DNA of 64,000 bases, taken from positions 1 through 64,000 of the forward strand of contig CAMKLV010000004.1 in assembly GCA_946413695.1 (NCBI GenBank). Reading direction: 5' to 3'. This document shows positions 42,999 through 52,752 of the stretch, piece by piece. Positions within the stretch are counted from its first letter, which is position 1. Each line of letters begins with the position of its first letter. The DNA is from Firm-04 sp946413695 (lineage in GTDB: Bacteria > Bacillota > Clostridia > Oscillospirales > Ruminococcaceae). A program made the position numbers and the translations under genes. Under the pieces are notes generated by a model, which saw only the letters and a program-made list of their open reading frames with translations, did not search any database and was not told the origin of the DNA.

Positions 42999-43166
42999 TG
43001 CTTACCCATTTCTCTAAAACTAATGTATTTGCGTCGTTTTAGAGAACAATTTTATTTTTGTGTGACATTTTTGTGCCATACTTACTGTTTGATCTTTGGT
43101 GTATCCTGCCTAATGCCGGATGACAGCAAGATGTACTAACCGCTCTCCATTTCATCAACAGAAAGA

Positions 43167-43206
43167 AACACCACCTGACATTCATCGTAATCAGGCGGTG
43201 TTTTTT
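43167..43206. terminator. Terminator after the island-2 dockerin gene
   Basis: AACACCACCTGA...TCAGGCGGTGTT stem (one G-T pair) followed by TTTTTT. Homologous to the terminator of the island-1 dockerin gene. Confidence 0.8.
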
Positions 43207-43241
43207 CATGATTCTGTCATGCTGTTCTTCAGAATACTGTC

Positions 43242-44645
43242 TTATGTCTCATTTTCTGCAGTGTCATCCGTGAAAACCTCTTTCAGCTTCAGCAGAAACG
43301 GAAGCGGCTCTGAAGGTTTGTTTTTCCCGAGTAATTCGTCCCATATGACGTTCTGACCGGAAAGCGTATTGCTGACATAATAGAGCAGAATCAGCTGTGC
43401 ATCCTCAACGGATACGGTATTGTCTCCGTTGATATCCGCAGCTTTGATCTGCCGCTCCGTCAGACCGCTGTCCAGTCCTGCCATGATCTGGACATACGCC
43501 AGCAAAGCGAACTGTGCGTCTTCCACGCTGATCGTGTCATCGCCGTTGATATCGCCGGACTGTACTTCCGTTTTTGTCGGCGTGGTAACTGTCGTTGTCG
43601 TAGTCACCGGAGTTGTTGCCGTATTTGTCGTTCCTGAGCCGGAGCCTGAAATCACTTCAAACGGAATGTTGTTTTTCTTTGCAAAGGATTCTGCATAGGA
43701 GCCGGCAACGCCCTTGATCATCAGCTTTTTACAGCCTGAAAACGCCCAGTCGCTGATGCTTGTCACACTGCCCGGGATCGTGATGCTTGTCAGCTTGGAG
43801 CAGTCTTGAAACGCCGCATCACCGATACTTGTCACGCTGTCCGGGATTTGAATGTCTGTCAGAGCGTAACAGCTGTAAAACGCCGATGCGCCGATGCTTG
43901 TCACGCTGTTTGGAATCCGGACATCTGTCAGACTGGAACATCTTGAAAACGTAGATGCGTCGATGCACGTTACGCTTTTGGGTATGGTGATGCTTTTCAG
44001 CTCCCAACAGGATGCAAACGCACCGCCTTCGATACTGGTAACGCTTTCCGGAATTCTGACGCCTGTCAGCTCTTTACACAAATCAAACGCAAAAGTACCG
44101 ATGCATTTGATACCGTCCGGAATCGTGACTTCTCCGGAACAGGTCCTTCCGTCAATCAGAATATCATTTATGACAACAAGCGGGTTTTCTTTCTGCTTCG
44201 CCTCCAGCCACGGCGTTTCATTGAAGGCATCAGCGGCGAAGCTCGTTACACTTTCGGGTATCTTGATGTCTGTCAGACTGGTGCATTGGTAAAAAGCCTG
44301 AAAGCCGATACTGGTCACGCTGCTCGGAATCGTTACGCTTTTCAGACCAAAGCATCGTTCAAACGACATTTTCCCGATACTGGTCACGCCGTCCATAATC
44401 ACAGCTTTTGAGAAATTCAGCGATGAAAACGTATTGGGCAGATCCTGATCATCCATCGCACCGGTGCCGGAAATGGTCAGCACGCCGTTATTCAGCGTCC
44501 ATGTGACGTTCTCGCCGCAGCTGCCGCTGTTTGCTGCGCTTGCAGTCAAGGCGGCTGCCGGCATCGTCACTTGTACAGGCTGGATATTCACAAGACTCAT
44601 TCCCGCAGCCGTCAGCAAAGTAAGTATTTGTTTTAGCTTCATCAT
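43242..44645 (-). CDS. BspA-type LRR protein with dockerin (island 2)
   Basis: 467 residues from MMKLKQILTLLTAAG, set by GGAG eight bases upstream. Signal peptide, a short cap (ENVTWTLNNGVLTISGTGAM, the usual BspA opener), about 12 LRR units (SVTIPSSVTSIGFQAFYQC and similar), a Thr/Val linker, and a dockerin (GDINGDDTISVEDAQFALLAY and DINGDNTVSVEDAQLILLYY). A C-terminal tail follows that resembles the tail of the island-1 dockerin protein (DELLGKNKPSEPLP versus DELLGRKTQAQPLP). The shared dockerin type and terminator link the two islands. It is intact. Confidence 0.83.
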   Translation of the reverse strand: MMKLKQILTLLTAAGMSLVNIQPVQVTMPAAALTASAANSGSCGENVTWTLNNGVLTISGTGAMDDQDLPNTFSSLNFSKAVIMDGVTSIGKMSFERCFGLKSVTIPSSVTSIGFQAFYQCTSLTDIKIPESVTSFAADAFNETPWLEAKQKENPLVVINDILIDGRTCSGEVTIPDGIKCIGTFAFDLCKELTGVRIPESVTSIEGGAFASCWELKSITIPKSVTCIDASTFSRCSSLTDVRIPNSVTSIGASAFYSCYALTDIQIPDSVTSIGDAAFQDCSKLTSITIPGSVTSISDWAFSGCKKLMIKGVAGSYAESFAKKNNIPFEVISGSGSGTTNTATTPVTTTTTVTTPTKTEVQSGDINGDDTISVEDAQFALLAYVQIMAGLDSGLTERQIKAADINGDNTVSVEDAQLILLYYVSNTLSGQNVIWDELLGKNKPSEPLPFLLKLKEVFTDDTAENET

Positions 44646-44753
44646 CGTAACATCTCCTTTTGAAGTAAAACCCAATGCCAAGATTGCTGCACTCCGCTTG
44701 CAAAGGGACTCCAGTCATTTACAAATCACAGAAATACATACAGCAATTAGCAT

Positions 44754-47700
44754 TCAATCTGTTGTGAATTGAATCGGTTGAATTTCTTGAAGTCTGATTT
44801 GCATTCTGTCAACAATTTCTGTGTCACCACTCAGATTATCTCTTTCATCCGGCAGAGAATCCGGATCAGGCTTCGTATCTTCAAAAATCTTTTCCATCCA
44901 GGAAAAACAGAATTCAAAGAAGATATCTGTTAAGGTGATCGCATTTTGCAGCAAAGGCAATTCAACGCCGTATCCCATGATTTTGATTATCAGTACACCG
45001 TTCTCAATTCGGACTGAAAAATCCAGAGGATTGGCGACGGTATGGTATACCCTTTCAACGATCAGTCCGAAACGGTCAACCAAAAATTCTGTTAATACTT
45101 CTTCGACATCATGACCAAGTGCTGTATTATCGGACTTTTTTCCCTTCAGCAGATAGTTCAGAACTGGTCCCAATGCGATCATACCGGCATCAATCGTCTC
45201 TGAAGCAGTGAAGGTAATGCATTCGGCAGATGCATCAAGAAATTGCTTTATATTCTGCCGAATGACGTTTTCTGCCTGTAATCTTGCAGCATGGGCAGCC
45301 TCATAGCCTGCCTGTGTCAATGAGGTACCGCTGACAGCATAAGCCTGCCTGACCGACTGTGTAAATGCTTTCATGCCTGCATTATGGATCATGCTGTTTG
45401 CGGCATTGTTCACAAGGTTGTTCAATCTTCCTGCAAACCATTTTCCAATGCGTTCAATCCATGACTTTGATGCATTCACCGCAGCCTCTGACAACGTTTC
45501 AAGCTGCTTTTTGAACCAGCTTTTGAAGTATTGGAGACCGAGATCTCCGAATGCTGCAAGCACGGATTTATAAATATCGCCCTTTTCATTTCCGGCGTTT
45601 TCAGAATCCGTTACGCCTTTCCCGAAAAAGTAGTGGTTTGCAAATGAGTACATCAGATAGGCTGAAACGATTTGTCCCATTTTTTCGATCTTAATATCAC
45701 CGCCGGTCAATGCCTCACCCAAGCCTGCCTGAATAGCGCCGACAAGATTCTTGAAAAACTGCAAATCATTATAATTGCCGTCCCATTCAGAACCCGGTCC
45801 GATGTACTGACCGATGAACTCGGCAAGCATATTTTTCAGCGGATTGAGGAACGCGGCAGCAGTGCCTCCGTATACAGGAAAATAGTACTTCAGCAGATAT
45901 TCTATTGCATGATCGCCCGCTTTGACAAGTGCACTTGTAACCACGATGTATCTTGTCATGGTTTCATCAATTTCCTGATATTCCCGGCTCTGCTTCTCAT
46001 AAAAATGTTTGCCGCTCAGAATAATATAGTTTCGGATGTCCTCGAGCTCTGCCGCGGAGTGATCTTTGGCTTTATGCGCCCGTATCAGCGCACGAATCTG
46101 CGGATCTTCACCGATACCGAAAATCTCGACCGCCTTGCGAAGTCTGTCATAGGCTCTCTGCCACTCCGCTGAACTCGGCGGCGCCGGCTGTTCTCCGGTA
46201 AAGGCAAGCGGCAGCTCAGCTTTTTCTGAATATCGTTCACCGTCATAAGCGATTTCCATTTTCGCCTGATACGGCTTGCCGATCATAGGTAAGGTATCCT
46301 GTGGATAGATATAGATTCCGCTGACATCCATATTTGAAAGCCTGTACCGGAAATTCTCTGTGAAAGTATTTCCGTATGCATGATTATCATCAATATCTCC
46401 GAAAGACAATCCGTGATTCTCCTCGATGACAGCTTTGCCGTCATCGCCTGTATAGGCGTAAATCACATAGAAAGATGTCGGCTTGATCTTTGCATAACCC
46501 GGGCTTGCGTTTGGGTCTTCGCAGGTATCAATGGTGAGCCTGCCGTCGGTCACCGTTTCGGCAAAGACAGATAAGCCGTCCGGATACAAGATGACAGAGA
46601 TATAGCTGTCAACAACCATTCCGCTGGGGAATTCCGCGTGGATGGGTATTTTTATTTCCTTGGGGTTTGCAAATATTCCTGCTTCCTTTTCCATGATCTG
46701 CGAGAGATTTTCCACAGTTGCACGGTAAGCAAAGGCTGTTTTTTCATCGTGCACATAGGTTACCCGAAATTCGTCCGGGGGGAGAAAATCAATCGTTTTC
46801 GGTTCCTCTGATGTCATGATAAACACAAACGGAACCATCACCTGACCGCCGCCTCCTGCTACCATATCAATTTCTGAATAGTCCGAATCTGTATCAAACC
46901 GATTTTCCTGTTCCAGCCATCCCCAGAATCTGATCCGCGGATCATTCGCTTTGAAATGAACATGATTCGTAAATGAACCGCCAATGTCCTCGTAGATGAA
47001 AGTCACAATCGGTTCCCCGACCGCCCCCGACAGCTTCACGGTTGCGCTGTTCCATGATTCATCAGACATGCCTGTCTGAACAACAGTGACGGCATCGCTT
47101 CCTTCCACAATCCGGATATTCTGTGCAAGCTGTCCGCTGTATTCTGAACCGTTTTCATCCTCAACCAGAATCGTTGCAAAAACCTGTTCTTCCTTATCCG
47201 GATAAAGCGTGTCACCGAAATTCTTATATATTGCCATTTCGTATTTGCGGCGCTTTTTTTCTTCTTCGCCGTTCTGCATTGCCGATGCCGCAGCGCCGGC
47301 AGCAACTGCTACAGCGACTGCGGCTGCCGCAGTTTTGGTGCCTTCTACAATATCCGCGGAAAAACTGGAATAAGAGACTGTCTCCGGCATTTCTTCTGCA
47401 TTGGTATCCACTTCCTGATGAATCAGCTTACCCGGATGAAAAAACGCCCCCAAACCAAGTGTGCTGTCTTCTATATCCTGAACATTATAGCACATATGGA
47501 TGACCATGGATTTGCCGACCAGATTCGGATAGCGTTTCGTATCCGTTGAGTTGGCTCGGGTATATTTGCCATGGAAAACTACATACAAATATCCGGTTTT
47601 CATTTCCCAGCGAAACATCTCAAACGGATTCTTGATGTCAAATCCAAAATCAGATACTTCTCTTGCCCAATAGACATTGGCAGATGTGATTTCATAAGAA

Positions 47701-48158
47701 TGATTGTAGGTGACCTTGTTTTCGCCGCTTCCTTCTGTAAAACGGCCGAATTCCAGTATCTTCGGTGAATAGCTTTCATTGTAGTACATCAGCGAATTCT
47801 CATATGCGCGGTTGCCCTCGGCATTATAAAAATTCCCGCTGATCGTAAATTCAGGAAAAGCGACCTCATTCCCTTCCCGATGTGAAAGCGGCTGGGAAAA
47901 ATAGAATTTTCCTTTGCCGTAGAATTTAATCTCGGCGGGAGCAAGCTCGTTTCCGCTGATGATTGCATTGTCGTCAAGATTCGTCAGATCATGCGTGATC
48001 CCAATCCATCCGTCCATTTTTGCATCGAGCAAACAGGTATAGGCACCCGTTTCTTTGTCTGCATATACCGTCAGGAAAGGATCTCCGAGAAAAAAGAAGC
48101 TTGCGAATACGATACAAAACGAAAGGAAACAATACAGAAAACGTTTACAGGTCTTCAT
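44754..48158 (-). CDS. Large secreted or membrane protein of unknown function
   Basis: 1134 residues. The ATG eight bases after GGAG is preferred to a GTG three codons earlier. A signal or anchor helix (RFLYCFLSFCIVFASFFFLG) is followed by a beta-rich domain to about 270. A strongly hydrophobic Ala/Val segment follows (AAAAVAVAVAAGAAASAM, about 280-300) and a basic patch KKRRKYEMAIYKNFGDTLYP. Then come two or more Ig-like or sandwich domains (about 320-660), a helical region (about 670-1000) with amphipathic stretches, and a C-terminal acidic tail. I do not recognise the family. It is translated just downstream of a zinc-ribbon membrane protein. It could be a surface effector, a machine component or a toxin-like protein. 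Confidence 0.6.
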   Translation of the reverse strand: MKTCKRFLYCFLSFCIVFASFFFLGDPFLTVYADKETGAYTCLLDAKMDGWIGITHDLTNLDDNAIISGNELAPAEIKFYGKGKFYFSQPLSHREGNEVAFPEFTISGNFYNAEGNRAYENSLMYYNESYSPKILEFGRFTEGSGENKVTYNHSYEITSANVYWAREVSDFGFDIKNPFEMFRWEMKTGYLYVVFHGKYTRANSTDTKRYPNLVGKSMVIHMCYNVQDIEDSTLGLGAFFHPGKLIHQEVDTNAEEMPETVSYSSFSADIVEGTKTAAAAVAVAVAAGAAASAMQNGEEEKKRRKYEMAIYKNFGDTLYPDKEEQVFATILVEDENGSEYSGQLAQNIRIVEGSDAVTVVQTGMSDESWNSATVKLSGAVGEPIVTFIYEDIGGSFTNHVHFKANDPRIRFWGWLEQENRFDTDSDYSEIDMVAGGGGQVMVPFVFIMTSEEPKTIDFLPPDEFRVTYVHDEKTAFAYRATVENLSQIMEKEAGIFANPKEIKIPIHAEFPSGMVVDSYISVILYPDGLSVFAETVTDGRLTIDTCEDPNASPGYAKIKPTSFYVIYAYTGDDGKAVIEENHGLSFGDIDDNHAYGNTFTENFRYRLSNMDVSGIYIYPQDTLPMIGKPYQAKMEIAYDGERYSEKAELPLAFTGEQPAPPSSAEWQRAYDRLRKAVEIFGIGEDPQIRALIRAHKAKDHSAAELEDIRNYIILSGKHFYEKQSREYQEIDETMTRYIVVTSALVKAGDHAIEYLLKYYFPVYGGTAAAFLNPLKNMLAEFIGQYIGPGSEWDGNYNDLQFFKNLVGAIQAGLGEALTGGDIKIEKMGQIVSAYLMYSFANHYFFGKGVTDSENAGNEKGDIYKSVLAAFGDLGLQYFKSWFKKQLETLSEAAVNASKSWIERIGKWFAGRLNNLVNNAANSMIHNAGMKAFTQSVRQAYAVSGTSLTQAGYEAAHAARLQAENVIRQNIKQFLDASAECITFTASETIDAGMIALGPVLNYLLKGKKSDNTALGHDVEEVLTEFLVDRFGLIVERVYHTVANPLDFSVRIENGVLIIKIMGYGVELPLLQNAITLTDIFFEFCFSWMEKIFEDTKPDPDSLPDERDNLSGDTEIVDRMQIRLQEIQPIQFTTD

Positions 48159-48163
48159 TTTTC

Positions 48164-49171
48164 TCACTCCTTTGCAAGCTTTGTATCTCTTGTTTTGGTA
48201 ATCAGCCGCAGGAACCAGCCGACTGCCATGACAATCAGCGGCAGAATATATGAATACTCAAATTTTCCGCCCAGTACAGCGGGAACTGCAATTCCTGCAA
48301 TCGCACCGAGAATCGTACTTTTATAACGCTTCGCGGATACAAGTGTATTGCTGTCCGTTTTCAATCTTGAAAATGCAGCACAAACTGTATTGATGTATCC
48401 CTTGTTCAGTGTCACTGCCTGAAGGAGCAAGAGAATTCCGCTGACAGCCACCGGCAGACCTTCCGGCGAAAGCCCGGTCAGAAGCTTATACCAGATTGCC
48501 GAAATCCCCATTCCTGTCAGAATGCTGCCGAATGAGACGCCGTTTTTCAGGAGTGCGCCTGCGCCCTTAACGGTTCTGCCGATGCCTCCGAGAAATAAGG
48601 ATGAGAATGCAGATGCTACAGTACCGATTCCGATGATTCCGGAAAGCATACCCGGAAAGGCTCGTTCCATGCCGGCGGAGTATGTCAGCATGGAAAGGAG
48701 ACTGCCAATCTGGTCATCATCTCCGAGTTTTCGCGCTAAAAATAGCATAACACCAAACAGAATCGCAGGAATGATCGCAACGGGATGTTTGAAAAAGGAA
48801 CCCAGCCACGAAAAAACTTTGATGAATCCGGATAATACAGAAATAACCGGTCCGGCTACAAGCTCTGCACCTACAGTACCGGATACTTTTCTGATACCCG
48901 CTGAGATTCCATTCTGCATCACCATCTGTCCGGAACCGGAATATGCAATGATGTTGTTCTGGATGGATTTGGCCGATTGCGATTGCGGCTGCATTGCCGG
49001 AAAATTTCTGAAAACAGCAGTCTGTTCCGGAACAACAGCAGATTTGAGATTCTGTTTTTGAACAGAAGGCTTTTCGGCAGGCTGATTCTCGACAGGCTGT
49101 CTTTTCCCGCATTGCATACAAAAACGATCATTCTCGTCCACTTGAGAGCCGCAGTGTATACAGTATTTCAT
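48164..49171 (-). CDS. Zinc-ribbon multi-pass membrane protein
   Basis: 335 residues from MKYCIHCGSQVDENDRFCMQCGKRQP: two CxxC pairs typical of a short zinc ribbon. After a Gln/Ser linker (about 30-80) comes a region with six to eight hydrophobic helices (about 105-330; for example HPVAIIPAILFGVMLFLARKLG, GILLLLQAVTLNKGYI, YILPLIVMAVGWFLRLI). The start has AGGCGG upstream. The stop lies eight bases from the start of the large secreted protein. Function unknown; the ribbon suggests a partner-docking platform at the cytosolic face. Confidence 0.65.
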   Translation of the reverse strand: MKYCIHCGSQVDENDRFCMQCGKRQPVENQPAEKPSVQKQNLKSAVVPEQTAVFRNFPAMQPQSQSAKSIQNNIIAYSGSGQMVMQNGISAGIRKVSGTVGAELVAGPVISVLSGFIKVFSWLGSFFKHPVAIIPAILFGVMLFLARKLGDDDQIGSLLSMLTYSAGMERAFPGMLSGIIGIGTVASAFSSLFLGGIGRTVKGAGALLKNGVSFGSILTGMGISAIWYKLLTGLSPEGLPVAVSGILLLLQAVTLNKGYINTVCAAFSRLKTDSNTLVSAKRYKSTILGAIAGIAVPAVLGGKFEYSYILPLIVMAVGWFLRLITKTRDTKLAKE

Positions 49172-49254
49172 AATTGCACCGCCTTTCTGACAGGCATTTA
49201 ACAAATCGAACTGATTCGGTTGCAGGATAAAATGGTAATGTGTATATTATTTTT

Positions 49255-49283
49255 ATTATAGCAGATGGAATTGCTATTGTCAA
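49255..49283 (-). promoter_or_regulatory. Promoter of the zinc-ribbon/1134-residue protein unit
   Basis: Perfect TTGACA-17-TATAAT on the minus strand. Confidence 0.8.
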
Positions 49284-49370
49284 TAAAATTTCTATGAATT
49301 CTCGTGACAAACTATTCAACCTGAACCACTTTTCCATCTTAGCAGATGCATGAGAAGATGCTGCACTGCA

Positions 49371-49398
49371 AAAAAGGCCGGCATCTGACTGCCGGCCT
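49371..49398 (-). terminator. Terminator between the two zinc-ribbon units
   Basis: AGGCCGGCA / TGCCGGCCT stem, then TTTTTT on the minus strand; a second hairpin AAATGCCCGG / CCGGGCATTT sits at 49446-49470. It separates two transcription units. Confidence 0.8.
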
Positions 49399-49551
49399 CA
49401 TTTTCATGGCCTTTTTGTGTTAATAATCTTGCACGATGTCAAGCGAAATGCCCGGTGCTGCCGGGCATTTCCGTTTGTTCATTTGCTCTCACTGCTTCCT
49501 TACGCACGAACTGTTTTCATGCCATGTTGAAATAAGCCGCAATATATTAAG

Positions 49552-50325
49552 TCACTTTCTGACTGCATCAGCCAGAATTCTTGCGCTGATATACTCCAGT
49601 ACGAAATCAAAATCCGCAGAATCTGCATACACCTGATTCTTTTCGAGCAGCTCATTGACATAGATCGTGTGCTGTCTGCGGCGCGCCTTGACATTCCGAA
49701 CTTTTGCAAAATCAGAATGCAGACTGTTATGGATCGCGGTGTTGATGCCGATTCCTGTTGTTGTGAGATTGCCGGTCATTGCGCCTGCCATTGCTGTCAG
49801 CCAGCCGATGGCCTGTGCCTTTTCAAACTGCTTCTGCATCTGGGTATGTGTTACGCCTTCATCGTTCATCTCAAATAGCACGATATATTTCCAGCCGTTC
49901 ATAGCTGCAACGATCACATACGAAAGAAGACCAATCACCAGCATCACAAGTGTTATGATCCCCAAAGCAAAGGTGTTGTTCAGAAAGACCACCGCGTCAA
50001 AACCGCCGTCGAACAGCATCAGGATCGTTTCAAACAGCCAGATGCCGCCGAATATCCCGCCAAATATCTTAAAAAGCGTAAACAGGATTGCAGGGTTCTT
50101 CATCATTCTGAATTCGTATATCCAGCGATACATACCATCCGGACACAGATAAATATTCTCTGTGACCTTCTCTCCCTGAAATACGTTGTCCTGAACGAGA
50201 GAAACTTGGACCTGTATGTCTGTTTCCGCTTCAGTGCGCATTTCACCGCTGTCCAGAGCAGCGCCGCATTGCTCGCAGAAGTGCATGTTATCGTCTGTTT
50301 GGAAACCGCAGTTCGGACAGAACAT
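49552..50325 (-). CDS. Zinc-ribbon membrane protein with three or four helices
   Basis: 257 residues. MFCPNCGFQTDDNMHFCEQCGAALD gives two CxxC pairs. Residues about 90-165 contain three hydrophobic helices (LFTLFKIFGGIFGGIWLFETILMLF, TFALGIITLVMLVIGLLSYVIVAAM in pieces). The C-terminal half is a cytosolic domain with VTHTQMQKQFEKAQAIGWLTAMAGAMTGN in pieces. No known domain recognised. GGAAGG lies close to the start. It is the last gene of the three-gene zinc-ribbon unit. Confidence 0.62.
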   Translation of the reverse strand: MFCPNCGFQTDDNMHFCEQCGAALDSGEMRTEAETDIQVQVSLVQDNVFQGEKVTENIYLCPDGMYRWIYEFRMMKNPAILFTLFKIFGGIFGGIWLFETILMLFDGGFDAVVFLNNTFALGIITLVMLVIGLLSYVIVAAMNGWKYIVLFEMNDEGVTHTQMQKQFEKAQAIGWLTAMAGAMTGNLTTTGIGINTAIHNSLHSDFAKVRNVKARRRQHTIYVNELLEKNQVYADSADFDFVLEYISARILADAVRK

Positions 50326-50375
50326 ATCCTTCCCCCCTCATTCAGATTATTCCGGCATACCGGACAGCAGGATCT

Positions 50376-51122
50376 CTATTTCAGCAAAGGTACGCCGCAT
50401 TTTTGACAGCGATCCGCCTCCACAGGATTTTCCCTTTCGCAAACGACACAATACAGGCAGCGGGCTGTCGATTTCTCATACCGTTCATACGGGAATGCGA
50501 ACTTCGGATGAAACCGGAACCGATCCCCTATGTTAAGATAATTCCATGCAAAGGCCCTGCTTCGGTCTGTTTCAACGATTTTCTTTCGTTTGCCGTCATC
50601 CGTCTGCACTGTGATCGTATATTCGGTATAACTGTCGTTCCCGTTGTGTGTCCGTATGCGGCTCTTCTTATCGATCACGACTGCATCATACGGTTTTTGT
50701 CGTGCTGAAGAGAATTTGCTGATCAGTGTGCAAATGAGGAAAACGGAAGATATGAAGAGACCGGCCTTGAGCGCCTGTTCCATCGGCATCTTGTCGGTGA
50801 CAATACTATATATGACACATCCGATCAGCGGAAGCGGAATCAGAAAAACGGCAAAGATGTTCCCTGCTTTTTTGTTTTTCCGAAGCGCCTGCAAAATCTC
50901 CGGATCGTTGCAGCGATCCGAATATCCCGGTGCGGGAATACCGTTTCGCACAGCTCCGTTTCCTGCATAAAAGCGAGAAAGATCCAACTCCGGAGCCTGC
51001 TGCTGTCCGACCGCCTGAGCGGGGACAGGATCTGCGGTCTGCGCTGTCAGCGGCGCACCGCAGTATTCGCAAAATCTCATCTGTCCCTGTATCTGTGAAC
51101 CGCAATTCTGGCAAAAGCTCAT
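50376..51122 (-). CDS. Membrane protein with N- and C-terminal zinc ribbons
   Basis: 248 residues from MSFCQNCGSQIQGQMRFCEYCGAPLTA. Two helices (about 92-110 and 120-140: NIFAVFLIPLPLIGCVIYSIV; LKAGLFISSVFLICTLIS), a beta-rich domain (about 150-215), and a second ribbon at the very end, CLYCVVCERENPVEADRCQKCG. Two zinc ribbons at opposite ends of one chain suggest a cross-linking or scaffold role. Unknown function. The ATG is chosen over a GTG three codons upstream. Confidence 0.62.
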   Translation of the reverse strand: MSFCQNCGSQIQGQMRFCEYCGAPLTAQTADPVPAQAVGQQQAPELDLSRFYAGNGAVRNGIPAPGYSDRCNDPEILQALRKNKKAGNIFAVFLIPLPLIGCVIYSIVTDKMPMEQALKAGLFISSVFLICTLISKFSSARQKPYDAVVIDKKSRIRTHNGNDSYTEYTITVQTDDGKRKKIVETDRSRAFAWNYLNIGDRFRFHPKFAFPYERYEKSTARCLYCVVCERENPVEADRCQKCGVPLLK

Positions 51123-51182
51123 TTCCTGCACCTTCTTTCTGTAAAAATCAATCTGTCAAACGTATCACCTTCATTCCGGATG

Positions 51183-52271
51183 TTACGGTCTGACTAGAGC
51201 GAGGAATGCATTCGTACCGTCCTGTGTTGTCAGGAAGCCGGTTGCATATTGTTTTCCGTTGTTATTCCAGAAATTATCAATATTGATCAGCGCAGGACCG
51301 TTTGCAGAAATACCGGTATTGGTAACGGAACCATTGAAAACACTGTCCTCCATATCATCAAGGTATGATATTTCAGAATAATCCGGAGCCAGGAGATACC
51401 AGTCTATGACGACCTGCACAAGATTATTGTCATCCACTGTGATGATGACATTATCGAGTTCGCGTGTGAAGATACCGTTGGGATCATCCGGATTGTAAAT
51501 GATCATGGCTTTCCAGCCGCCGTTGTAATCCTTCACACTTGCGATGTAATTTGCTCCTTCCGGCGCTTCTCTGATAAAGCCGAACTGCCCGTAACACCAT
51601 TCAAACTCATTAAAGGAGGGACGCTGACTGGTGGAGTATAACCGTGATGCATCCTCCGACGGATCATAGCCGCCGATCAGATCCTGCGGGTAATCTGTGA
51701 TGACGACTGCACCATCCGGTTCTGTCTGTGCTGCTGCGGCTGTTTCAGATACAATTTGTGCTGTTGTGACTGTTTCAGATGCAGTCAGCGTGCTGCCGCT
51801 TTCACTCTGCACTGAAATCTGCGTTTCGCTCATTGTCTGGATACCGCTGCTGCCGTTATCCCGATGCAGCAGATAGCCGGGCTTGATAAAAAGCAGGATA
51901 CCGGCCGCCACCACAAGGAAGAACAATATCACGATCACTATAATCAGCAAAACTGAATTCGACTGTGACTGAGGCGGCTGCGGCGGAGCAGCATAGACCG
52001 GCGCAGCATTCTGCCGGAACTGCTGATTCTGATACGGCTGCTGCGGATATCTCGGCTGCGGTGTCGGCGGTGCCTGATACGGCTGCTGATTTTGCCGCGG
52101 CGGTGTCTGCGGATTCTGAGCCGGCGGCGTTATCGGCGTCTGTGAAGCAGGCGTGACAGGCTGTTTTGACTGACCGGCATTTGCTTCCGGTGTTTTGGAA
52201 ACAGGTTCTCCGCATGAACCGCAGAATGATGCACCTGAGTTAATTTGTTGACCGCAATTTCTACAGAACAT
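51183..52271 (-). CDS. Zinc-ribbon protein with Pro/Gln linker, one helix and an extracytoplasmic domain
   Basis: 362 residues. MFCRNCGQQINSGASFCGSCGEPV, then a 70-residue Pro/Gln/Thr linker (PPRQNQQPYQAPPTPQP), one membrane helix (about 105-130, VLLIIVIVILFFLVVAAGILLF), a Ser/Thr linker, and a C-terminal domain of about 160 residues (SFNEFEWCYGQFGFIREAP and VDDNNLVQVVIDWYLL) outside the membrane. The topology gives a cytosolic ribbon joined to an external sensor or binding domain. First gene of the three-gene unit, with a promoter at 52343-52371. Confidence 0.65.
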   Translation of the reverse strand: MFCRNCGQQINSGASFCGSCGEPVSKTPEANAGQSKQPVTPASQTPITPPAQNPQTPPRQNQQPYQAPPTPQPRYPQQPYQNQQFRQNAAPVYAAPPQPPQSQSNSVLLIIVIVILFFLVVAAGILLFIKPGYLLHRDNGSSGIQTMSETQISVQSESGSTLTASETVTTAQIVSETAAAAQTEPDGAVVITDYPQDLIGGYDPSEDASRLYSTSQRPSFNEFEWCYGQFGFIREAPEGANYIASVKDYNGGWKAMIIYNPDDPNGIFTRELDNVIITVDDNNLVQVVIDWYLLAPDYSEISYLDDMEDSVFNGSVTNTGISANGPALINIDNFWNNNGKQYATGFLTTQDGTNAFLALVRP

Positions 52272-52342
52272 AGCAACACCTCCGAATCATAATAATTTAT
52301 GCTGTTTCCCTAAAAATAGCCAACCAAAACATTGTTTTTTAT

Positions 52343-52371
52343 ATTATAGCACATCCATACAGAAAAGTCAA
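52343..52371 (-). promoter_or_regulatory. Promoter of the three-gene zinc-ribbon unit
   Basis: TTGACT-17-TATAAT on the minus strand. From here to 52678 no gene is seen. Confidence 0.7.
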
Positions 52372-52678
52372 TAAAAATAATCAAGCCTGTATTCAATTTC
52401 ACGCCCGAATTTCATGTAAAGATCATCAAAATATGTTGATATAATAAATGATATCTGGTAAAACAGGACTATAAACTATGCTAACGAATCCGGAATATAT
52501 ACTGCATCAAGCCAATAAGCCTTTCATGCTATTGTTTTCTCAAAAAATCTCTCACCCGCATTTTCACCTTGAACAGAAGGCAGATACAGTGAAACCGCCT
52601 GTATCCACACATTGCATGCCGGTATTCAACCGGAGAAGGAGCTTCCTGTAGAAGATAAAAAACGCGGGTTGCAAAAAG

Positions 52679-52748
52679 GAACACCTCGTAGTAGAATGTA
52701 AATACTGACGATGCGAAAGTTAGTACTACAAACTACAGGAAGGTGTTC
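52679..52748 (+). ncRNA. Structured leader of the IS110 fragment (possible bridge-RNA region)
   Basis: GAACACCT pairs with AGGTGTTC across about 54 bases just ahead of the transposase start, with inner GTAG/CTAC complements. In IS110 elements the non-coding left end encodes the bridge RNA that guides recombination. The position fits, but the secondary structure is not verified. Confidence 0.3.
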
Positions 52749-52752
52749 TAAT

